Below are positions 1-6,301 of a DNA stretch of 8,258 nt, piece after piece. Positions within the stretch are counted from its first letter, which is position 1. Every line of letters begins with the position of its first letter. Source of the DNA: Lentisphaeria bacterium (lineage in GTDB: Bacteria; Verrucomicrobiota; Lentisphaeria; Victivallales; UBA1829); NCBI GenBank assembly GCA_017504325.1, contig JAFVRL010000391.1, forward strand, positions 1-8,258, in the 5' to 3' direction. The position numbers were made by a program, and so were the translations under genes. Under the pieces are notes generated by a model. The model saw only the letters and a list, made by a program, of their open reading frames with translations, did not search any database and was not told the origin of the DNA.

Positions 1-12
1 AATCTTTACCAT
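1..12 (-). CDS. 5' end of a divergent gene, unknown product (partial)
   Basis: Read on the minus strand, an ATG at 12-10 is followed by GTA AAG ATT (Met-Val-Lys-Ile) and runs off the left edge. It is preceded by AGGAGG (minus-strand complement of 18-23) at a spacing of 5 bases, the same SD and spacing as the major capsid gene in this window. That context, and the start of a + strand gene at 142, indicates a divergently transcribed gene. Only four codons are visible, so nothing can be said about its product. In many phages a divergent gene at this spot marks the border of the late operon, but that is inference. A chance SD-ATG pairing cannot be excluded. Confidence 0.55.
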
Positions 13-49
13 ATATTCCTCCTCTTAATGCGTCGCAAAGTTATCACAC

Positions 50-79
50 AATAGAGACTTGTAAAGTTTCTTTTGTCAA
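50..79 (-). promoter_or_regulatory. Candidate sigma70-type promoter for the divergent gene
   Basis: On the minus strand a perfect TTGACA (complement of 74-79) is followed after 18 bases by TCTATT (complement of 50-55), which matches 4 of 6 bases of TATAAT. Transcription would start near 43-49 and leave a leader of roughly 30-40 bases before the ATG at 12, with room for the SD. The -35 match is strong, the -10 match is weak, and the spacing is acceptable but one base long. Confidence 0.35.
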
Positions 80-102
80 AATCTTTTAATTTTGTTTGTT
101 AT
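73..102 (+). promoter_or_regulatory. Weak candidate promoter for the rightward operon
   Basis: TTGTCA (73-78, 5 of 6 matches to TTGACA) is followed after 18 bases by TGTTAT (97-102, 4 of 6 matches to TATAAT). A start near 109 would leave about 33 bases before the ATG at 142, including the SD. It shares its -35 bases with the minus-strand candidate, through the palindrome at 71-81. Phage late genes are often driven by a promoter further upstream or by dedicated activators, so this may not be the true one. Confidence 0.22.
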
Positions 103-130
103 TTCCTTCCTTTCCCGTATATTATTATAA

Positions 131-136
131 AGGAGG
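131..136 (+). promoter_or_regulatory. Ribosome binding site deciding the start at 142
   Basis: AGGAGG, extended by two more G residues, ends 5 bases before ATG 142. It decides the start of the first gene. The reading frame stays open upstream to a TTG at 73, but that codon has no SD. Confidence 0.85.
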
Positions 137-141
137 GGCAA

Positions 142-639
142 ATGGACTGTTACGGAAAGCGTTTCAAAAAAACAGAACAATGTAAAACCTGTGAGCTGGC
201 AGAATACTGTAAAGATGCCGGGGATCCCCCTTTGATCTCTCACATCAACGCAGACAATCTCCCCTTGCAGGCACAAAAAACAGAAGAAGAAATAAAAGAA
301 GAACCCCTTATCTATACGGTATCCCAAATGGTGGAGATTATCCGGATGCTCATAGAATTGGAAGATCCACGGATCCGGACAATCCTCAAATTGAAACTTG
401 CCAACCCCGATATATCCCTTTCAGAAATCGGAGAGAAGTATGGAGTTTCCAAACAAGCAATAGACAAAGACATCAAACTTGCCATTGCTTTTTGCCCGGC
501 ATTGGAAGTTGTTCTCTGTAACCGTCCCTTATATAACAGATGGCGTTCTTATACAGCCCCCACCAATCCCAATGCCATTTCCCGTAAAAAATCTTCAAAT
601 GATGATCCATGGCATGAACAGTTGACGTTCTCTTTCTGA
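142..639 (+). CDS. Small Cys-cluster / helix-turn-helix protein, probable phage regulator
   Basis: Not recognised as a named family. The 165-residue product starts at ATG 142, chosen for the AGGAGG at 131-136. The N-terminus has Cys3, Cys14, Cys17 and Cys23 (spacing C-x10-C-x2-C-x5-C), an arrangement that could bind zinc or an iron-sulfur cluster. An acidic, Lys/Glu-rich linker (about 45-56) leads to a helical region at 60-120. Within it, ISLSEIGEKYGVSKQAIDKD (91-110) reads as a helix-turn-helix of the sigma-region-4/LuxR-like kind. The tail (about 135-165) is basic, then acidic and probably disordered. It ends 27 bases before the small terminase gene and next to a divergent promoter region. 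A DNA-binding regulator of the head operon, or a packaging accessory, fits the context. Both are inference; the HTH is the best-supported part. Confidence 0.7.
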   Translation: MDCYGKRFKKTEQCKTCELAEYCKDAGDPPLISHINADNLPLQAQKTEEEIKEEPLIYTVSQMVEIIRMLIELEDPRIRTILKLKLANPDISLSEIGEKYGVSKQAIDKDIKLAIAFCPALEVVLCNRPLYNRWRSYTAPTNPNAISRKKSSNDDPWHEQLTFSF

Positions 640-666
640 TTATCAAGGAAAGGCTCTCTCTTTATT

Positions 667-1212
667 ATGACAGGCAGAAAAAGTAAATATCATACCCACA
701 TCCTCCCAAATATGGATCTCATTGAAGGTTGGTGTAAAGAAGGAATCTCCCAAGAAGCCATTGCCAGAAAACTCGGCATTGCCATTTCCACTTTCCAATC
801 CTATAAAGTAAAGTTTCCGGAATTTGCGGAGGCTTTAAAAAAAGGAAAGGATCTTGCCGATATTGAAGTAACCAATGCCCTTTTCCGTTCTGCCGTGGGT
901 TATGAGGTGGAAGAAGAGCATACGGAATATATCGAAGGCAGCAAGTCCGGCAAAGCCGGAATGATGCCCAATGCTTCCAATCATCACAATAAAAAAGTAA
1001 CGACTGTAAAGAAAAAGATCCCGGGTAATGTTACTGCCCAGATTTTTTGGCTGAAAAACCGCAGACCCGATTTGTGGCAGGATCGCAAAGAACTTGATGC
1101 CCATATATCAGAATCCCTTGAACTGGAAAAATTCCGTGCCACCCTTGACAGCATGACTCCGGAAGAAAAGATGGAAATGCTTAAAAAAATGGATATTGAC
1201 GGAAAGGCATAA
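667..1212 (+). CDS. terS: Terminase small subunit
   Basis: The small terminase recognises the phage packaging site and delivers DNA to the large subunit. The 181-residue protein has an N-terminal helix-turn-helix at about 20-48 (ISQEAIARKLGIAISTF, then a Lys/Phe-rich helix), followed by FAEALKKGK (53-61) and ALFRSAVGYEVEE (71-83). That is the usual order in HTH-type phage small terminases: HTH, 'ALxxGK' helix, then 'AL...AxGY'. A Lys/His-rich stretch (92-117) and IFWLKNRRPDLWQDR (126-140), a motif common in this family, follow. The C-terminal helix is rich in Glu, Met and Lys and probably serves oligomerisation. The position directly before the large terminase (2-base gap) supports the call. 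An AAGGAAAGG lies upstream at 645-653, somewhat far from the ATG, so initiation may be moderate. Confidence 0.88.
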   Translation: MTGRKSKYHTHILPNMDLIEGWCKEGISQEAIARKLGIAISTFQSYKVKFPEFAEALKKGKDLADIEVTNALFRSAVGYEVEEEHTEYIEGSKSGKAGMMPNASNHHNKKVTTVKKKIPGNVTAQIFWLKNRRPDLWQDRKELDAHISESLELEKFRATLDSMTPEEKMEMLKKMDIDGKA

Positions 1213-1214
1213 GG

Positions 1215-2621
1215 ATGTTTTCAAACCTCAAGCGGGATCTCCTCCTTGCATCTCTTGCAAAAGATTCCCTTCTTAACTTCATGCTGTTCCTGCATCCTTC
1301 CTATATCGTAGGCAGACATACCAGAGCCATTACAGAAAGACTGACTTCTGCTTTACAGGATCTTAAAAAAGGGAAAAGTACTTATCTCATACTGACCGTT
1401 CCTTTCCGGCACGGCAAAAGCGATATTGTTTCCCGTCACTTTCCCCCATGGTGTTTCGGTCATAATCCGGATCTGGAAATCCTCCTTGCCACTTACGGAC
1501 AGGATCTCTCTTCCGCCATGAGCAGAGATGCAAGGGGAATAATCCGCCATCCGGATTATGCAAAGATCTTTCCATCTGTCCGGATCAGTGCAGAATCTTC
1601 CAGCACAGCAGTCTGGGGAATAGCAGGGCACAAAGGGAAGTTTCAAGCCGTGGGTATCGGGGGCGGCTCCACCGGCAAAGGGGCAGACATTCTCATTATC
1701 GACGACTACCTGAAAGGGAGAAGCGAAGCAGAATCGGAAACCGTAAGGAAAACACAATGGGATGACTTTACCGGGAACCTTATGACCCGTCTTGCCCCCT
1801 CTCATATCGTCGTTATCCTTGCCACCCCATGGCATGTAGATGATCTTATCGGCAGGATCAAAGACCGTATGAACCCTTTATCCTCTTTACACGATCCGGA
1901 CTTTCCCGCTTTTGAGATCCTTTCTTTTCCGGCAAAGGCAGAGGACGGATCTTTCCTTTTTCCTGAAAGGTTCTCCCCTCAATGGTACCGGACACAATTT
2001 GCAACGCTGGGATCCTATCAAGCTTCTGCACTTCTGCAATGTGAACCATCTCCCAGAGGGGGCAATCTTTTCAAAGTGGAAAATATCAAGATCGTGGACT
2101 CTGTTCCTGACAATATCCGGTATTGCCGGTTCTGGGACCTTGCCTCCACAGAAAAAGAGCGCACCAAAGATGATCCGGACTATACTGCCGGGGCTTTGGT
2201 CGGAGCCTGCCTGCGTGATAAAGAATGGCATATATACATTAAAGATGTAAAATATATCCGGGCAGAAGCTCCGGCCAGAAATAAACTCATAGAACAGACG
2301 GCAAAAGCAGACGGTATGGCTGTCCGTATCGGAGTGGAAAGCGTGGCAGGATATAAAGACACCTATGCAATCCTGCGTTCCATTATTCAAAACCGGGTCA
2401 TAAACAAGATCAACGCTACAAAAGACAAAGTTATCCGCTGTTCTGAACTGGAAGCACCGGCAGAAGCCGGACACCTCTATTTCCTCCGGGGAGAATGGAA
2501 CAATCATGTTCTTTCAGAAATGGCGGCCTTTCCCTCCGGGAAACATGACGACTGTGTGGATGCCATTGCCGGCGGCTTTGCAATGGCAAGGAAAATCAAC
2601 GGTCCCAGCCGTATTCTGTAA
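1215..2621 (+). CDS. terL: Terminase large subunit (packaging ATPase and nuclease)
   Basis: This motor protein cuts concatemeric phage DNA and drives it into the procapsid through the portal. The 468-residue length is normal. The ATPase domain shows the Walker A variant TVPFRHGKS (61-69), Walker B ADILIIDD (157-164) and a coupling motif ATPWH (203-207). The RNase H-like nuclease domain shows FWDLAS with Asp308, a second acidic residue at Glu375 (IGVES), and the C-terminal HDDCVDA with Asp445, Asp446 and Asp449. The PFRHGKS, WDLA..DPDYTAG and DDxxDA combination matches the large-terminase group called psiM2 ORF9-like (TIGR01630). All key residues are present, so it should be active. The ATG sits 2 bases after the small terminase stop, with AAAGG at 1203-1207 as SD, which implies translational coupling. 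Confidence 0.95.
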   Translation: MFSNLKRDLLLASLAKDSLLNFMLFLHPSYIVGRHTRAITERLTSALQDLKKGKSTYLILTVPFRHGKSDIVSRHFPPWCFGHNPDLEILLATYGQDLSSAMSRDARGIIRHPDYAKIFPSVRISAESSSTAVWGIAGHKGKFQAVGIGGGSTGKGADILIIDDYLKGRSEAESETVRKTQWDDFTGNLMTRLAPSHIVVILATPWHVDDLIGRIKDRMNPLSSLHDPDFPAFEILSFPAKAEDGSFLFPERFSPQWYRTQFATLGSYQASALLQCEPSPRGGNLFKVENIKIVDSVPDNIRYCRFWDLASTEKERTKDDPDYTAGALVGACLRDKEWHIYIKDVKYIRAEAPARNKLIEQTAKADGMAVRIGVESVAGYKDTYAILRSIIQNRVINKINATKDKVIRCSELEAPAEAGHLYFLRGEWNNHVLSEMAAFPSGKHDDCVDAIAGGFAMARKINGPSRIL

Positions 2622-2632
2622 TTGACGGTCAC

Positions 2633-2652
2633 CCCTCTTGAAAAAAGGAGGG
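2633..2652 (+). promoter_or_regulatory. RNA hairpin burying the portal ribosome binding site
   Basis: Bases 2633-2639 (CCCTCTT) can pair with 2646-2652 (AGGAGGG): seven pairs including one G-U, with a six-base loop GAAAAA. The right arm is the portal SD itself, and the portal ATG follows at 2656 (another ATG is at 2653). The large-terminase stop codon (2619-2621) is 11 bases upstream. A ribosome ending there would cover part of the left arm and open the hairpin. Pairing and positions are read directly; translational coupling is inferred. Confidence 0.55.
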
Positions 2653-2655
2653 ATG

Positions 2656-4188
2656 ATGCCCAATTACGATAAACTCTTTACCAGACGCAGTAAATTCTAT
2701 TCCGCAAATATCCACATCTGGAAAAAAATCTATGCTGCATACTGCGGAGGAAGTAAATATATCAAAACTGCCCTGATACCCCATGTTGCGGAAAACAAAC
2801 TGGAATTTTCGGAACGGGCAAACAGAGCCATATATCTGAATATCCCCAGAAAGATAACTGACATGGTAACAGAATACCTTTTCCGGAGCGAACCGGACAG
2901 AACCAATGCAAGAAAGGATATATCATTGGATTTTGACCGTAACGGAATGAGTGTGAATCTGCTTATGCAGCAAGCCCAGATCATCAATTTTCTTTTCGGT
3001 ATAGCCTGGATCCTTGTTGACTATCCGCAGGTAAGCGGCAGAATAGACCTTGAAGGGAAACAGAAAGGCAGGATCAGACCATTTGCCAGAGTTCTTCTTC
3101 CCCACAATGTCAAAGACTGGGCTTTCGGTAATGATGGTAAATTACTGTGGGTTCTTATTGAGGAACATTTTGAGAAAAAAGATGATCCCTTTGCTGATCC
3201 GGTGGACGGAATACGCATCCGGCTGTGGACAAGGACAGACTGGCAACTTTTTGAAAAAGTCAATTCAGAAATAAAACTTATTGCCAAAGGAATTCACAAT
3301 CTGGGGGAAGTTCCTGTCATACGCTGGGTCAACCCAAACGGATATAAATTGTGCAATACACATTTCTTTGAAGATATTGTCCGGATCTCGGATGCCATAC
3401 TCAATGAGATCTCTGAAGCGCAGATGAATACGATCAAACAGATGTTTGGCCTTCTTGTAGTTTCCCAGACCTTTGCCGAATGCGGCGGAGCCCCCATGGT
3501 CAATACGGAAATCCGGGATGGAGAAACCGCAGAACAGGCGGCAATCCGGCAGGAGCGGGAAAAAGAAACATACCGGTTCACTCTTTCCCGGATGAGTTCT
3601 ATCTTTGAATCTGCCGAGGAAAAGGGGCTGACAAGATATATTTCCCCCTCCGGGACGGAAACAGCTTCTATCATCTCTTTTATTCAATTTCTGCAAAACG
3701 CCCTCAATGATGTTTTGAGAATGGCACTTCAATCCAATTCAAAAACCGCCCAGACCGCAGAAAGTAAAGCATGGGACAATCACAATGCCCAACAGTTTTT
3801 TGCAGAACGGGCGGCACGGCTGGAAGAAATAGAAAAACGGATCTGGGAATTGATGCACCAGTGGGATACTTCTGTAAGTGTTCCCCAGATTTCCTATGCA
3901 AAAGAGTTTTCCATCTCTGATCTCTCTACCATGGTAAACTGCCTTATGGATCTTTCTTCCTTTGATGTATCAGAAGAGTTCAGTAGAGAAGTTTGCTCCA
4001 AAGCCCTTATGCTTCTGGATAAACTTGACCGCATCCCACAGGAAAGGTACAAACTTATTGAAGACGGGATCCGGAATAAAAAATTTGATCTTATTCCGCA
4101 AATGAAGATCAATGTTGACGGCTCTATCAATAGTAAATCCGCTATAAAATCAACAGAACAAACGGGGAAAGAAAATGAAACTGAATGA
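2656..4188 (+). CDS. Phage portal protein
   Basis: The portal forms the ring at one vertex of the head through which DNA enters and leaves. From ATG 2656 the product is 510 residues, a normal portal length. The SD AGGAGG (2646-2651) gives 4 bases of spacing to this ATG but only 1 to the ATG at 2653. The N-terminus (W22, then YAAYCGGSKYIK at 26-37; then ERANRAIYLNIPRKITDMV at 53-71) resembles the DUF4055-type portal layout of YxxGxxxVK followed by an 'RAxYxN' helix. A hydrophobic segment at 105-125 (IINFLFGIAWILVDYP) belongs to the clip/stem region. SKTAQTAESKAWDNHNAQQF (362-381) plus the following Glu/Arg-rich helix is the typical portal helix before the C-terminal crown helices. The C-terminus is hydrophilic. 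Its place between large terminase and scaffold agrees. The exact family is less certain than the role. Confidence 0.88.
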   Translation: MPNYDKLFTRRSKFYSANIHIWKKIYAAYCGGSKYIKTALIPHVAENKLEFSERANRAIYLNIPRKITDMVTEYLFRSEPDRTNARKDISLDFDRNGMSVNLLMQQAQIINFLFGIAWILVDYPQVSGRIDLEGKQKGRIRPFARVLLPHNVKDWAFGNDGKLLWVLIEEHFEKKDDPFADPVDGIRIRLWTRTDWQLFEKVNSEIKLIAKGIHNLGEVPVIRWVNPNGYKLCNTHFFEDIVRISDAILNEISEAQMNTIKQMFGLLVVSQTFAECGGAPMVNTEIRDGETAEQAAIRQEREKETYRFTLSRMSSIFESAEEKGLTRYISPSGTETASIISFIQFLQNALNDVLRMALQSNSKTAQTAESKAWDNHNAQQFFAERAARLEEIEKRIWELMHQWDTSVSVPQISYAKEFSISDLSTMVNCLMDLSSFDVSEEFSREVCSKALMLLDKLDRIPQERYKLIEDGIRNKKFDLIPQMKINVDGSINSKSAIKSTEQTGKENETE

Positions 4189-4801
4189 AATTCTGAAAAA
4201 AATCGCCAAAGGGGAAGAACTTACCGACAGCGAAAAAGAGTTCCTGAATAAATATGAGGAGCCTGCCGACAAATCGGAAGAAATTGCCAATCTGAAAGAC
4301 CAGCTTGCCGCCATGACCACCGAAAGGGATAATCTGAAAACCATAGCGGATGAGGAAGAAAATAAAAACCTTTCCGATGTGCAGAAATTGCAGAAAGATA
4401 TTGCCAATCTGCAGGATCAGGTAAAAAATCTGACCACAGAACGGGATTCCCTTAAACAGACTGCCGCGGAAAATGCCTTCCGTCACGGTATCGAGGAATT
4501 GGCAAGAAAACACAAGTGTAACGATGTGGAGTATCTTCTCTTCAAAGCCCAGGGGGCAAAACTGGATCTTTCCAAAGATGCAAAGGTCTCCGAATTTATG
4601 GAAAGTTTCAAAAAAGATTCCCCGAAATTCTTTGATGCAGATGTGAATAATGGTGGAGGCGGCACTCCCCCTGATGCAGAAGGAGGCAATGATAATAACA
4701 GTCAATCAAGAATTGACGAACTGCTTAAAAAAGACTCCCTTTCAGAAAAGGAAGTGGCAGAAGTAATCAAATTGCATGATGAATTGAATAATCAGGCATA
4801 A
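4175..4801 (+). CDS. Capsid scaffolding protein (coiled-coil)
   Basis: Scaffolds guide capsid protein into a procapsid and leave before or during packaging. This 208-residue, highly charged protein has a leading helix (LNEILKKIAKGEELTDSEKE, 3-22), then a coiled coil at about 35-100 with two near copies of a 19-residue segment (37-55 and 76-94). A conserved-looking helical part follows (about 101-155, including FMESFKKDSPKFF at 141-153). A Gly/Pro/Asn-rich linker (159-177) leads to a short charged C-terminal helix, the usual place for capsid binding. Overall plan and position just before the major capsid gene match Gp20/DUF4355-type scaffolds. It overlaps the portal gene by 14 bases in another frame, with GGGGAAAG at 4164-4171 as SD, so it is likely translated partly by coupling. 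There is no protease domain or protease motif. Confidence 0.78.
   Translation: MKLNEILKKIAKGEELTDSEKEFLNKYEEPADKSEEIANLKDQLAAMTTERDNLKTIADEEENKNLSDVQKLQKDIANLQDQVKNLTTERDSLKQTAAENAFRHGIEELARKHKCNDVEYLLFKAQGAKLDLSKDAKVSEFMESFKKDSPKFFDADVNNGGGGTPPDAEGGNDNNSQSRIDELLKKDSLSEKEVAEVIKLHDELNNQA
4283..4456 (+). repeat. Tandem-like internal duplication in the scaffold coiled coil
   Basis: Codons 37-55 (4283-4339) and 76-94 (4400-4456) encode IANLKDQLAAMTTERDNLK and IANLQDQVKNLTTERDSLK, with 13 of 19 residues identical. The copies are 39 residues apart. The DNA of the copies has diverged mostly at synonymous or conservative positions, so the duplication is old or convergent through heptad constraint. 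Confidence 0.7.
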
Positions 4802-4810
4802 ACCTAACAA

Positions 4811-4817
4811 AAGGAGG
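4811..4817 (+). promoter_or_regulatory. Strong ribosome binding site of the major capsid gene
   Basis: AAGGAGG ends 5 bases before ATG 4823, with an AT-only spacer (ATATA). It is one of the strongest SD sites in the window and, unlike the portal site, has no obvious pairing partner nearby. This suits the most abundant structural protein. Confidence 0.8.
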
Positions 4818-4822
4818 ATATA

Positions 4823-6235
4823 ATGAGTTTTGAATTTGGCTTTTTCCATGAGTTCAGCGATCCTGTAACAAAAGGTGATCCCATTATTGCGGCCGTAGCA
4901 AAGGTGATCACTCCCGGCATTTATGAAGGTGCCTTTTTCCAGAGCATGAACCCTATGAGTGTACCGCTCACCCAGAAAACTTTTGAGATCTACACCAGAA
5001 GCAAGACCGTACGGGACGGGGCAACCGGCTCCGCACAGTGGTCTGACAATGCAGTCAGCAATCTTTCTGTGACTGCTACCGCGGCAAAAGGGCTGACCAT
5101 TGGCCATGTCCTGAAAATCGGTGATGAAGTGGTCAATGTCAAGGCAGTAAACAGAAGTGCCAATACCATTGATGTATATGGCAGAAGTGCCGGTGGTACA
5201 ACCGCTGCCGTTCACGGTGCCGGAACACCTTTCAAAGTGATCGGTTTTGCCGGAGCGGATGAGGACCTGAAAAATGTGGAAAGTATTTCCGAAACCAGCG
5301 GTAAATACACCAATTACGTGCAGACTTTCTTTGAAACCATCAACTGGATGAAACATGGAGAACTGCTCCGCAAAGGACTCACCGATTCCCAGGCAAAGAC
5401 CACATTGCTCAAAGAAGCGGAGATCCGGTTTGCCCGGCTTCTTTCCATTGCTTCTGTTCTCGGTGTGAAACAGGAAGCTGTGGACGGTACCAACCGGTAT
5501 ATGTCTGCCGGCCTTCTTGCACAGCTTGCTGATACCGCAGGCGGGAAACGGGCACCCTATTCCTACAATGCAAACGGTCCTCTTTCCGATGAAGTTATGC
5601 GGGCATCCATCAAAGAAGTCCTCGATAATGGCGGGATCGTGGATACCATCTGGGTATCTCCCACAAACAAAGGTTTTCTCAATAACCTCTGTTCTGCTGT
5701 GTATGATCCGGATGTGGCTCCCGGCAATAAAAACCATGTGGCAGGAGGCATTTATGCCAATGCCTATGACTATGAAGGACTGATTATCCCCATTAAAGTG
5801 GATAATGCGATCCCCGACAGCACTATTGCCATTGTCAACTCCGCCGACATCAAAAAAGGCTGGCTGGAAGGTGACGGCATGGTTCTGAAAGATGAGCCTA
5901 CTCTTTCCTCCCGGGAAAACCGGAAATCTCTTCAGGGCTCCTGCGGCTTTGAAGTGGATACTGTAGGGGTCAATCATACCTACATTCATGGCATTACAGG
6001 CGGTCCCGCAGAAAAGGTGAAGAAGATCGTCATTCAGGGTGTTGGCGAAAACGTGAAACTCCCCACAGTACAGCAGATCACTGTCAATGCGGATGCCGAT
6101 GTTCCTGCCGCCAATGCCTCCAACTTCGGTATGAGAGTTGAGATCGGTACCGGTTGGACTTCCGGAACAAAGATCGGAACAGCAGAAACCGGAGAGATCT
6201 ATGCTTCCAACGGCGTAAGCTGGATCAAACAGTAA
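4823..6235 (+). CDS. Major capsid protein, SU10/DUF5309-like
   Basis: This is the head shell subunit, with an HK97 fold expected from its family. The 470-residue protein has an N-arm (1-50), then TFEIYTRSKTVRDGATGSAQ (53-72). At about 88-140 lies a beta-rich insertion (IGHVLKIGDEVVNVKAVN, then GRSAGGTTAAVHGAG), a pattern seen in SU10-type capsids. The core continues with YTNYVQTFFETINWM (162-176), EAEIRFARLL (198-207), RYMSAGLL (225-232) and the 'LSDEVMRASIKEVLDNGG...IWVSP' stretch (254-280). It closes with LKDEPTLSSRENRKSLQG (355-372), which corresponds to the family's 'E.TL...N....G' signature. No N-terminal protease domain or cleavable delta domain is evident; the separate scaffold gene fits that. 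Residues about 392-470 form a Thr/Gly/Val-rich extension past the core, ending in SWIKQ. The strong SD agrees with high expression. Confidence 0.87.
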   Translation: MSFEFGFFHEFSDPVTKGDPIIAAVAKVITPGIYEGAFFQSMNPMSVPLTQKTFEIYTRSKTVRDGATGSAQWSDNAVSNLSVTATAAKGLTIGHVLKIGDEVVNVKAVNRSANTIDVYGRSAGGTTAAVHGAGTPFKVIGFAGADEDLKNVESISETSGKYTNYVQTFFETINWMKHGELLRKGLTDSQAKTTLLKEAEIRFARLLSIASVLGVKQEAVDGTNRYMSAGLLAQLADTAGGKRAPYSYNANGPLSDEVMRASIKEVLDNGGIVDTIWVSPTNKGFLNNLCSAVYDPDVAPGNKNHVAGGIYANAYDYEGLIIPIKVDNAIPDSTIAIVNSADIKKGWLEGDGMVLKDEPTLSSRENRKSLQGSCGFEVDTVGVNHTYIHGITGGPAEKVKKIVIQGVGENVKLPTVQQITVNADADVPAANASNFGMRVEIGTGWTSGTKIGTAETGEIYASNGVSWIKQ

Positions 6236-6268
6236 GCATAAGGCTTCCACCATACGCCCACCACAGCA

Positions 6269-6301
6269 CCCGGCAGAGATCACATCAAAGCCGGGCTTTT
6301 T
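6269..6301 (+). terminator. Intrinsic terminator-like hairpin after the major capsid gene
   Basis: CCCGGC (6269-6274) pairs perfectly with GCCGGG (6290-6295). The loop of 15 bases can itself form a 3-bp stem (GAT 6278-6280 with ATC 6284-6286). C plus five T residues (6296-6301) follow. The T tract is short and the next ATG (6302) touches it, so termination is probably partial. It would lower transcription of the downstream head genes relative to capsid protein. A folding prediction of the transcript would settle stability. Confidence 0.55.

Larger units (their letters stand above)
13..141. promoter_or_regulatory. AT-rich divergent intergenic regulatory region
   Basis: This 129-base AT-rich stretch separates the minus-strand start at 12 from the + strand start at 142, so promoters in both directions are expected here. 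It holds a minus-strand TTGACA (79-74), two short odd-length palindromes (29-37 TGCGTCGCA and 71-81 TTTTGTCAAAA), an interrupted repeat ACTT-GTA-AAGT (57-67), and SD sequences at both ends. No ORF with a convincing start lies inside it. The host's promoter consensus is unknown, so box assignments are tentative. Confidence 0.5.

Noticed and set aside
96..125. Promoter TTGTTA (96-101) with TATTAT (120-125)
   Set aside because: Transcription would start at about 132, inside the SD of the gene at 142, leaving no ribosome binding site.
73..141. TTG start for the first + strand gene, adding 23 residues
   Set aside because: No SD precedes 73, the added residues are hydrophobic and unlike the rest, and the bases coincide with the likely promoter/operator. 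ATG 142 has a strong AGGAGG at 5 bases.
649..664. Small hairpin AAAG/CTTT before the small terminase start
   Set aside because: Only four AT-rich pairs with an eight-base loop; not stable enough to claim.
1887..2507. 206-codon minus-strand frame opposite the large terminase, and similar minus frames elsewhere
   Set aside because: They lie wholly inside genes with intact motifs, lack SD sites and have Cys/Phe-rich compositions expected from the complement of this codon use.
2638..2655. TTG (2638) or ATG (2653) as portal start
   Set aside because: The TTG extension would translate the SD itself (Lys-Lys-Gly-Gly). ATG 2653 is only one base from AGGAGG. ATG 2656 has workable spacing.
6200..6240. 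Programmed frameshift extending the capsid protein
   Set aside because: No slippery heptamer followed by a pseudoknot was seen before the stop at 6233-6235, and the following hairpin fits a terminator better.
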